Below the pieces are notes generated by a model that saw nothing but the letters and a program-made list of their open reading frames with translations, made no database searches and was not told the origin of the DNA. Below, piece by piece: positions 1 to 4,953 of a DNA stretch of 7,900 nucleotides (positions are counted from its first letter, which is position 1; every line of letters starts with the position of its first letter). The stretch lies in NCBI GenBank assembly GCA_023457235.1, contig JAEWMK010000063.1:1-7900 (forward strand), in the 5' to 3' direction. The translations under genes and the position numbers were made by a program. The DNA is from Bacillota bacterium (GTDB lineage Bacteria > Bacillota > Bacilli > Bacillales > Bacillaceae_J).

Positions 1-7
1 GTTTTAA

Positions 8-81
8 TGGAGCGGGTGATGGGAATCGAACCCACGACATCAGCTTGGAAGGCTGAAGTTTTACCATTAAACTACACCCGC
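8..81 (-). tRNA. tRNA-Gly (anticodon UCC)
   Basis: Read on the minus strand this 74-nt segment folds as a complete cloverleaf. The 7-bp acceptor stem is GCGGGTG/CACCCGC. The D arm has a GTTT/AAAC stem. The anticodon stem is TCAGC/GCTGA around loop CTTCCAA, and the T arm GTGGG/CCCAT carries loop TTCGATT. The 3' end is discriminator T plus an encoded CCA (plus-strand positions 8-10). The anticodon TCC (plus-strand 47-49) reads glycine GGN codons, chiefly GGA and GGG. The gene has its own promoter about 40 bp upstream. No terminator is visible because the window ends 7 bases past the CCA. Confidence 0.97.
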
Positions 82-121
82 ATTGTTGGTGATTTTTTTA
101 TATCAACCAGCGACAAATATT

Positions 122-150
122 AATATATACTATCTTAAATATAGTGTCAA
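122..150 (-). promoter_or_regulatory. Sigma-A promoter of tRNA-Gly
   Basis: On the minus strand a perfect -35 box TTGACA (145-150) is separated by exactly 17 bp from a -10 box TATATT (122-127, one mismatch to TATAAT). Initiation would fall near 114-116, giving a leader of about 35 nt before the mature tRNA 5' end at 81. The strength of the match fits a stable-RNA promoter. It lies just beyond the hairpin that closes the upstream ysnB gene, so the tRNA is likely transcribed independently. Confidence 0.85.
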
Positions 151-160
151 TACTTTTTAG

Positions 161-191
161 AAATAGGTTAGAGTTTTTCTCTAACCTATTT
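161..191 (-). terminator. Hairpin at the end of the rph-rdgB-ysnB operon
   Basis: A perfect 13-bp inverted repeat (161-173 and 179-191) with a 5-nt loop starts inside the last codons of the phosphoesterase gene and contains its stop codon. On the transcribed minus strand the stem is AT-rich and is followed by only a short broken T stretch (TATTTCTAAAAAG), weaker than the other terminators here. It is probably the operon terminator, possibly an inefficient one or an mRNA 3'-end stabiliser. Confidence 0.55.
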
Positions 192-702
192 TACATTCTA
201 CCATTAATTGAGGAATTTCTTTACCATCTATACTAAAAAATCTTACAACACAATTTTTAGCTTCGTCAACTTCCAAAATAGCATAAGTTTTTTCTTTTCT
301 TAGCCTTGGTAGACGGATACTGCCAGGATTAATAAACAGCATATTATCTATCAATTCCGCACCTGCAATATGGGAATGGCCGAAGCAAACCACATTGGCA
401 CCTATTTCTTCTGCACGGTAGCGCAGATTCATTAGAGTCATTTTCACATTATATATATGCCCATGTGTCACATAAAACGCCAGCCCATTGCTTTTACTAG
501 AAACAAGCTGATCGTTTCCAAAGTTTGAATCAAAATCACAATTTCCCCGAACGGCAATATATTCCGACATAGCCTCTGAATGTGCTTCAAATTCGGAATC
601 ACCACAATGGATCATGGTCTCAACTTCCGTCCGATATTTATTCTTCAGCTCTATAAGTTCTTTAGTTAAACCATGACTATCACTAACGATAAGAACCTTC
701 AT
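181..702 (-). CDS. ysnB: YfcE/MJ0936-family metallophosphoesterase (YsnB-like)
   Basis: This 173-aa soluble protein has the calcineurin-like phosphoesterase metal-binding pattern in order: D8-x-H10 in VSDSHG, G34-D35, G53-N54, H80 in THGH, and G108-H109-S110-H111, followed by the INPGS segment (124-128) typical of the YfcE/MJ0936 group. Members are small Mn-dependent phosphodiesterases; the physiological substrate of the Bacillus protein is not established. The start is ATG at 700-702 with ribosome binding site AAGGGAG six bases upstream. It is the last gene of the rph-rdgB-ysnB operon, 16 bp after rdgB. The stop codon lies inside a hairpin. No key residue is missing and the length is usual. 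Family assignment is firm; cellular role is unknown. Confidence 0.93.
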   Translation of the reverse strand: MKVLIVSDSHGLTKELIELKNKYRTEVETMIHCGDSEFEAHSEAMSEYIAVRGNCDFDSNFGNDQLVSSKSNGLAFYVTHGHIYNVKMTLMNLRYRAEEIGANVVCFGHSHIAGAELIDNMLFINPGSIRLPRLRKEKTYAILEVDEAKNCVVRFFSIDGKEIPQLMVECKIG

Positions 703-718
703 GTTTTACTCCCTTATG

Positions 719-1312
719 TTAAAAAATAGTATCCCAATTTTCTCCTAGCTTTTTCATCGCATTGGCCCGGTGACTGATTTTATTTTTTTCTTCACTGGAT
801 AATTGCGCCATTGTTTGTTTTCTATCAAGGATATAGAAAATTGGATCATATCCAAATCCGTTATCTCCTTCAGGTTTTTCGGTAATAAAACCCTCACATG
901 TGCCTTCAAAGATTCGCGTTTCTTCATTTGGAATAGCCACCGCTAAAACGCAATGAAATCTTGCGGTTCTCTTCTCAAAAGGGGTCCCTGCCATTTCCGT
1001 AAGGACCTTTTGCAAATTGGCCTCGTCGTCTTTTTCTTCGCCAGCATATCTCGCTGAAAAAACACCTGGTCTACCTTGCAACGCATCTACACTTAGACCT
1101 GAATCATCGGCTACTACTATTTTATTAAATTTCTTGGCGATGGTTTCTGCTTTAATTTTTGCATTTTCAATAAAAGTGCTTCCGGTTTCTTCAACATCAT
1201 CTATATTAGGAAAGTCGATCAGTGAAGAAACTTTGACACCCTTTTTTGCGAAAAGGTCAGAAAACTCTTTGATTTTTCCTTTATTTTTTGTTGCGATTAA
1301 AATTTCTTTCAA
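719..1312 (-). CDS. rdgB: RdgB/HAM1 non-canonical purine NTP pyrophosphatase
   Basis: This 197-aa cytoplasmic enzyme hydrolyses dITP, ITP and XTP to the monophosphate and pyrophosphate, keeping deaminated purines out of DNA and RNA. Family hallmarks are all present: the N-terminal ATKNKGK substrate loop (residues 7-13), the catalytic acidic segment ADDSGL (68-73, D70 the likely base), the GRPGVFSARYAG segment (80-91), GFGYDP (152-157) and the C-terminal SHR (180-182). Length is typical. The start is TTG at 1310-1312: no in-frame ATG lies nearby, MKEILIATKN begins exactly where the family does, and a GGGAGAGG ribosome binding site (1319-1326) overlaps the rph stop codon. The 13-bp gap to rph indicates a shared transcript. 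The B. subtilis counterpart was called ysnA. Confidence 0.96.
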   Translation of the reverse strand: MKEILIATKNKGKIKEFSDLFAKKGVKVSSLIDFPNIDDVEETGSTFIENAKIKAETIAKKFNKIVVADDSGLSVDALQGRPGVFSARYAGEEKDDEANLQKVLTEMAGTPFEKRTARFHCVLAVAIPNEETRIFEGTCEGFITEKPEGDNGFGYDPIFYILDRKQTMAQLSSEEKNKISHRANAMKKLGENWDTIF

Positions 1313-1325
1313 TGACTACCTCTCC

Positions 1326-2081
1326 CTATTTTACTTTTGCACCTTCAAGCACTTTATCTGCTAAAGCACCTAACGCAACCTTCTGCAGTTCAATAATTTC
1401 CTTCACGCCTTTTTCTCCAAGACTTAAAAGCTCCTGCAGCTGCCCCCTTGAAAATGTTGCTTCCTCACCCGTTCCTTGAAGCTCAACAAATTCTCCATTT
1501 CCGGTCATCACAATATTCATATCAACATTCGCTTTTGAATCTTCGATATAGTCCAAATCTAATATTTCACCTAACTCTGGATCTATTCCAACTGACGTAG
1601 CCGCCAGAAAATCATGAATTGGAAATTCCTTTATGGCTTTTTTCTCAAACAGTTTTCCAAGTGCTATCGTCATAGCAACGAAAGATCCAGAAATAGAAGC
1701 TGTTCGTGTGCCGCCATCTGCCTGGATGACATCACAATCAATCCAAATCGTCCTTTCCCCAACTTGTTCAAGATTGACAACAGATCGCAATGCTCGTCCG
1801 ATTAGGCGCTGAATTTCCATCGTTCTGCCGGAAACCTTCCCTTTTGTAGATTCTCGAATATTTCTTTGTTCAGTTGCCCTTGGCAGCATGGAATATTCCG
1901 CTGTAATCCACCCTTTGCCCTGCCCACGAAGAAAAGGCGGGACACGCTCTTCAATACTCGCATTACAAATTACCTTTGTATCACCGACTGTAATAAGTAC
2001 TGATCCTTCAGGATGCTTAAGATAGTCCGTTTCAATATGTATTGGTCTTAATTCATCATTCTTTCTCCCGTCAACTCTCAT
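1326..2081 (-). CDS. rph: Ribonuclease PH
   Basis: RNase PH is a phosphate-dependent 3'-5' exoribonuclease that trims the 3' extensions of tRNA precursors, acting as a ring-shaped hexamer in the cytoplasm. The 251-aa product starts MRVDGR, the standard family N-terminus. It has the phosphate-binding R86 in the SGR segment and R126 in the GGTRTA segment (123-128), plus acidic residues around 181-187 in the region that binds metal. A frame open 11 codons further upstream exists, but the ATG at 2079-2081 is preferred because GGAGG (2089-2093) lies 7 bases upstream and the family alignment begins there. It is the first gene of the rph-rdgB-ysnB operon. I see no convincing sigma-A promoter in the 75 bp before it, so read-through from gerM or a weak promoter is possible. 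Confidence 0.97.
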   Translation of the reverse strand: MRVDGRKNDELRPIHIETDYLKHPEGSVLITVGDTKVICNASIEERVPPFLRGQGKGWITAEYSMLPRATEQRNIRESTKGKVSGRTMEIQRLIGRALRSVVNLEQVGERTIWIDCDVIQADGGTRTASISGSFVAMTIALGKLFEKKAIKEFPIHDFLAATSVGIDPELGEILDLDYIEDSKANVDMNIVMTGNGEFVELQGTGEEATFSRGQLQELLSLGEKGVKEIIELQKVALGALADKVLEGAKVK

Positions 2082-2158
2082 CAAAACGCCTCCAATAATT
2101 AATACGTACCACATATACTCTGTTCATTATTACCATCGTTTAAACTTGGGGAGGAAAC

Positions 2159-2184
2159 AAAAAAGGCGGCAAATATTCGCCGGC
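2159..2184 (-). terminator. Intrinsic terminator of gerM
   Basis: On the minus strand, downstream of the gerM stop codon, a GC-rich stem pairs GGCCGGCGA-type sequence with TTGCCGCC (one bulged C and one G-U pair), followed directly by TTTTTTG. This is the shape of a factor-independent terminator. It lies about 80 bp before the rph start codon, so it should separate gerM from the rph operon, at least partly. Confidence 0.75.
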
Positions 2185-2221
2185 CCTTTCATTAGCAAAT
2201 TTAATTATACCAAATTTCACT

Positions 2222-3301
2222 TTAAAAACTACCTGTATTCACAGATTTTGGTCGTGATACTGGAGCCGAGATCTCTTGACCAGATTCATTAATTAATTTC
2301 TCCTCACCATTAACCTTAATTGCTACACTTTCCACACCTTGCTGTTCTGTTAAAGAAAACACAAGTTCATTTAAAATATTTTGTGACAGTGCAGTTCCTT
2401 GTAAACTGCTCAAAATACCTTCATTAAAATTTAAAGTTACAACACCATTTTTATAGGTTGGCTCTTCTAATAAGGCGATATCATCATGGAGTTCTGTATA
2501 TAAACCAGAAGATGCATTAGGCCCTTTAATTAATTCCTTTACAATAGCAGCATAGCTATTGTTTTCATTTTTGGCAATTCTTTTCGTTACCGGGACAAAG
2601 TATGTGTTGTCCCCATTTTGCCCAAGAAAGTAAAGCGTTACAGCTTTACTATTCACAACATCGACAACATCGCCATTATCAAAGTTAATACCATTAGCGC
2701 GACTAGTGCCTTCATTGATTGGTGTTCCATTAACAGGCATGTTCGTCTGATCATAACCATTAATTTGAATTTTTACTTTTTTGATGTTCTCAAATTGAGT
2801 TAACGTATAGGTAATGGCTTGTAAAATCTTCATTTCATCTTCAGCATTGTAATTTTCAAATTCTTTAGAGAAGTCAACTACGATTGTATCATCCTTAAGA
2901 TTTACCCCATTGATCATCGTTCCAGCTGGTAATACCGCTCTAAAGCCGTTAGGCAACATCTCTGTAATCGGTCCACCATCAACAAGATATTCTAAAGCTT
3001 GCTTTGCAACTTCTACTGTTTTTGGTACCGTTACAGTCTGTGGAACAACCAATCCGTTTTTATCTAACAGATATAGTTCTCTTTGGACTGTATCTTCGGC
3101 AACTGGCGTTTCAGCCCCTTGATCGACCTGTTCAGTAGACGTTTCTTGATTTATTGCCTCCTCATCTACATATGTAACCTCTTGAGGCGCAGTTTCTTCC
3201 ATTTGGCGGACGGCCTGTTCACCACCGATGGCACAGCCTGTTAACACTGTTGAAAAAGCTAAAATAGATGCCAATAAACCGCTCTTTTTTATTTTAAACA
3301 T
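2222..3301 (-). CDS. gerM: GerM-like sporulation/germination lipoprotein
   Basis: The 359-aa product begins with a lipoprotein signal: basic MFKIKK, a hydrophobic stretch (8-20) and lipobox LTGC with C23 as the lipidation site. An acidic, Glu/Gln/Thr-rich linker (28-75) follows. Then come two GerMN (sporulation/spore germination) repeats, roughly 75-205 and 225-340, each opening with a similar strand (LYLLDKNG and VTLYFLGQNG). In B. subtilis GerM is a mother-cell lipoprotein needed for efficient sporulation and germination, linked to the SpoIIQ-SpoIIIA channel complex. The ATG at 3299-3301 is chosen over a start 17 codons upstream because GGAGGGAG precedes it closely and the signal peptide then begins normally. 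The gene is bracketed by terminators on both sides, so it is probably monocistronic. The 107 bp upstream hold no clear sigma-A promoter, which suits sporulation-specific control. Confidence 0.94.
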   Translation of the reverse strand: MFKIKKSGLLASILAFSTVLTGCAIGGEQAVRQMEETAPQEVTYVDEEAINQETSTEQVDQGAETPVAEDTVQRELYLLDKNGLVVPQTVTVPKTVEVAKQALEYLVDGGPITEMLPNGFRAVLPAGTMINGVNLKDDTIVVDFSKEFENYNAEDEMKILQAITYTLTQFENIKKVKIQINGYDQTNMPVNGTPINEGTSRANGINFDNGDVVDVVNSKAVTLYFLGQNGDNTYFVPVTKRIAKNENNSYAAIVKELIKGPNASSGLYTELHDDIALLEEPTYKNGVVTLNFNEGILSSLQGTALSQNILNELVFSLTEQQGVESVAIKVNGEEKLINESGQEISAPVSRPKSVNTGSF

Positions 3302-3382
3302 AAATCTCCCTCCAATGGCAGTTTGTACTACTATATATACGAGCATAGACATGTTTTAGACCGATTTTTTTCAACAGCAAAC

Positions 3383-3410
3383 AAAAAAAACCTCCAATTG
3401 GGGGAGGTTT
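3383..3410 (-). terminator. Intrinsic terminator of murI
   Basis: On the minus strand, AAACCTCC (3403-3410) pairs with GGAGGTTT (3388-3395) around a 7-nt loop, and the stem runs directly into eight T residues. This is a strong factor-independent terminator. Its first arm overlaps the murI stop codon (3409-3411) by two bases, so the coding region and terminator are fused. It isolates murI from gerM. Confidence 0.9.
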
Positions 3411-4209
3411 ATACGAGTAAGGTTATCGATTTTACATTTTCGATCGGATGTTCAAATACTTTTGCGGCAATTTGTTCGAAAATCTCTTTAGGCCCTGTTG
3501 TTAAAAATAGGTGGTGCGGAGTTCGTTTTTCTGTGACAAGCATTCCTGAATGATGCAGAAGGGTACTAACCTCTCGTGCTGTTTCATCACCAGAACTAAT
3601 TAGTTTTACTTTTCGCCCCATAACCTCTTGAATGACCGGACGGAGGATTGGATAATGAGTACAGCCTAAAATCAGGGTATCAATATCGTGGACTTTTAAT
3701 GGCTCTAGCGATTCCTCTACAACCGTTAAAGCTTCTTCACTCTCGTATTTTCCGCTTTCCACAATCGGGACAAATAAGGGGCATGCAAGACTTTCAACTT
3801 TCACGTGATGGTTAATGCTTTTTAGCGCCTGCTCATATGAACCGCTTTCGATCGTTCCTACCGTTCCAATAACCCCAATGTGCATATTTTTGGTTACCTT
3901 TAATGCCGTTCTGGCACCCGGATAAACTACACCAACAACCGGAATATTAATATTTGCTCTAATATCGTCCAAAACTAATGCGGTTGCAGTGTTGCAAGCA
4001 ATTACTAACATTTTAATGTTATAGTTTAGTAAGTGATTCGTTAATTCCCATGTAAATTTCTTAACCTCTTCTGTTGGTCGAGAGCCATATGGACAACGGG
4101 CAGTATCACCTAAATATATAATTTCTTCCTTTGGCAGCTGTCTCATGATTTCTTTCGCTACCGTTAATCCTCCAACACCTGAATCAATTACACCAATTGG
4201 TCTATTCAA
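3409..4209 (-). CDS. racE: Glutamate racemase (RacE/MurI)
   Basis: The 266-aa enzyme interconverts L- and D-glutamate without cofactor, supplying D-Glu for peptidoglycan in the cytoplasm. Motifs in order: IDSGVGGL (8-15, with D9 and S10), GDTARCPYG (34-42), ACNTATA (71-77) with catalytic C72, and GCTHYP (182-187) with catalytic C183 and H185. The SSGDETA segment is near residue 220. Length matches the family, and the sequence is closer to B. subtilis RacE than to YrpC as I recall them. The start is TTG at 4207-4209. The family begins at this point, no ATG is nearby, and a GAGG element lies about 10 bases upstream. It has its own promoter (4259-4286) and a terminator overlapping its stop codon, so it appears monocistronic. 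In B. subtilis a MarR-type gene (ysmB) precedes racE; none is present here. Confidence 0.97.
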   Translation of the reverse strand: MNRPIGVIDSGVGGLTVAKEIMRQLPKEEIIYLGDTARCPYGSRPTEEVKKFTWELTNHLLNYNIKMLVIACNTATALVLDDIRANINIPVVGVVYPGARTALKVTKNMHIGVIGTVGTIESGSYEQALKSINHHVKVESLACPLFVPIVESGKYESEEALTVVEESLEPLKVHDIDTLILGCTHYPILRPVIQEVMGRKVKLISSGDETAREVSTLLHHSGMLVTEKRTPHHLFLTTGPKEIFEQIAAKVFEHPIENVKSITLLV

Positions 4210-4258
4210 AAGTTGATCGCCTCGATTTGTTTTAATTAACGTTTGATTACAAAAATTT

Positions 4259-4286
4259 ATTATAGCATATTCAAGGCGGATGTCAT
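4259..4286 (-). promoter_or_regulatory. Sigma-A extended -10 promoter of murI
   Basis: On the minus strand the -10 box is a perfect TATAAT (4259-4264) preceded by TGC, giving an extended -10. A -35 box ATGACA (4281-4286, one mismatch to TTGACA) lies 16 bp upstream. Initiation would be near 4252, giving a leader of about 40 nt. It starts just after the gerE terminator, so murI is transcribed independently as expected for an essential gene. Confidence 0.85.
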
Positions 4287-4291
4287 TAAGT

Positions 4292-4323
4292 AAAATAAAG
4301 CCGGCTTCCAGTACGAAGCCGGC
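4292..4323 (-). terminator. Intrinsic terminator of gerE
   Basis: On the minus strand a perfect 9-bp stem GCCGGCTTC/GAAGCCGGC (4300-4308 with 4315-4323) with a 6-nt loop is followed by TTTATTTTA. It sits five bases after the gerE stop codon and six bases before the murI -35 box, so it separates the sporulation gene from the vegetative murI promoter. Confidence 0.92.
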
Positions 4324-4328
4324 ATGAA

Positions 4329-4553
4329 CTATAGTTCTAGTTCCCCCATCCTAAGGAGTTCCACGACTGCTTGAGAGCGCCCCTTAACTCCAAGCTTTTG
4401 CATGGCGTTTGAGATGTGATTACGAACGGTTTTCTCGCTAATAAAAAGTTCCTCTGCAATCTCTTTCGTTGTTTTGTCTTGTACTAAAAGTTCAAAAACT
4501 TCTTTTTCTCTCTTTGTAAGTAGCGGCTTCGGTTGGTAGTTGTTATCCTTCAA
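4329..4553 (-). CDS. gerE: GerE, LuxR-type regulator of late mother-cell sporulation genes
   Basis: This 74-aa protein consists almost only of a LuxR/FixJ-type DNA-binding domain: LTKREKEVFELL (12-23), KEIAEELFIS (30-39), the recognition helix in SEKTVRNHISNAMQKLG (39-55), and the C-terminal dimerisation helix AVVELLRMGELEL. It is nearly identical to B. subtilis GerE and has the same length. GerE acts in the mother cell with sigma-K RNA polymerase, activating and repressing spore-coat and cortex genes and repressing sigK. The start is TTG at 4551-4553, with GGAGGG about nine bases upstream. A sigma-K-type promoter at 4616-4644 matches the known dependence of gerE on sigma-K. It is monocistronic and diverges from the AraC-type gene. 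Confidence 0.98.
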   Translation of the reverse strand: MKDNNYQPKPLLTKREKEVFELLVQDKTTKEIAEELFISEKTVRNHISNAMQKLGVKGRSQAVVELLRMGELEL

Positions 4554-4615
4554 TCAATTTTTCCCTCCTTACCAGGGCATGAGTTGTGTTTTGAAGGGAA
4601 TATATTTAGTCTCGA

Positions 4616-4644
4616 TATCATATGTAAGAAGCGCTTACTCTGTG
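4616..4644 (-). promoter_or_regulatory. Sigma-K promoter of gerE
   Basis: On the minus strand CATATGATA (4616-4624) matches the sigma-K -10 consensus CATAnnnTA at every fixed position. A CAC element containing the -35 AC lies upstream (4642-4644) with 17 bp between AC and the -10. Initiation would be near 4609, about 55 nt before the TTG start. The spacer contains the palindrome AAGCGCTT (4629-4636), which resembles a cre core. A TATAAT at 4647-4652 has no -35 box at proper spacing. Confidence 0.8.
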
Positions 4645-4756
4645 ACATTATAGTAATTTTACTACTTTTCAATTTTTTATTATTTTAATATAATAGTACA
4701 CAAAGTATATATGATTTGGACACATTTCTGCATATTATGACACTCTAATTCTACAG

Positions 4757-4776
4757 TTTTGTGAAATTTTGTGAAC
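4757..4776 (+). repeat. Tandem 10-bp direct repeat over the regulator promoter
   Basis: TTTTGTGAAA (4757-4766) is followed at once by TTTTGTGAAC (4767-4776), so nine of ten bases repeat with a period of about one helical turn. The first unit contains the -35 box and the second lies in the spacer. Two half-sites on the same DNA face are what a dimeric or two-HTH regulator would recognise, but the role is inferred. Confidence 0.6.
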
Positions 4777-4787
4777 ATTTTTATAAT
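4759..4787 (+). promoter_or_regulatory. Candidate sigma-A promoter of the AraC-type regulator
   Basis: The -35 box TTGTGA (4759-4764, four of six consensus bases) is separated by exactly 17 bp from a perfect -10 box TATAAT (4782-4787). Initiation near 4794 gives a leader of about 120 nt to the ATG at 4914. A tandem repeat overlaps it. A second perfect -10 at 4826-4831 with a poor -35 may be an alternative start. Confidence 0.65.
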
Positions 4788-4913
4788 TTATGTAAAAGTT
4801 TGTCTCATTATGTTTAAAAATTTAGTATAATGTAATTGTGTTAAGAAATTGTAAATTACTTTAATTAACAAATAACTATATAAATCAATCGGGGAAATTA
4901 GGGGAGGACAATC

Positions 4914-4952
4914 ATGTATACCATGTATAACGTAAAGTTTGTGGGAATCTGA
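4914..4952 (+). other. 12-codon frame before the regulator: leader ORF or frameshifted 5' end
   Basis: An ATG at 4914 stands 6 bases after GGGGAGG (4901-4907), the best ribosome binding site in this region. It opens a 12-codon frame, MYTMYNVKFVGI, ending at TGA (4950-4952). One base later is the ATG of the long regulator frame, in a different phase. MYNVKFV resembles the first beta strand of receiver domains (such as MYKVLLVDDE). Skipping one G of GGG at 4943-4945 would continue it as FVESEMSEN into the main frame. Either this is the true N-terminus, cut by a frameshift, or a coupled leader peptide. The sequence alone does not decide. Confidence 0.6.
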
Positions 4953-4953
4953 A

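Larger units (their letters stand above)
4645..4913. promoter_or_regulatory. AT-rich divergent intergenic region between gerE and the AraC-type gene
   Basis: The full gene-free stretch is 4554-4913; its left part holds the gerE promoter. The remainder is very AT-rich. From left to right I see a short inverted repeat TAGTAA/TTACTA (4651-4664), the word TGCATATTA (4729-4737) that recurs before the transporter gene, a tandem 10-bp repeat (4757-4776), a sigma-A promoter (4759-4787), a second TATAAT (4826-4831) with only a weak GTCTCA -35 at 18 bp, and a strong ribosome binding site (4901-4907). No RNA gene or known riboswitch fold was recognised. Confidence 0.55.

Noticed and set aside
1017..1364. 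Plus-strand open frame of 115 codons opposite rdgB and the end of rph
   Set aside because: It is antisense to well-conserved rdgB, has low-complexity Ser/Phe-rich composition, no recognisable family and no fitting ribosome binding site.
2082..2158. Promoter for rph (ATGAAC-17 bp-TATTAA)
   Set aside because: The predicted start would fall within the ribosome binding site, and the -35 box matches poorly.
3302..3382. Sigma-E- or sigma-K-like promoter for gerM (CGTATATATA with GTCTAAAA upstream)
   Set aside because: Several mismatches and non-ideal spacing; too weak to annotate, although mother-cell control is expected for this gene.
4788..4913. Riboswitch or attenuator in the regulator leader
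   Set aside because: The leader is AT-rich, with no conserved aptamer motif and no terminator-like GC stem with a T tract.
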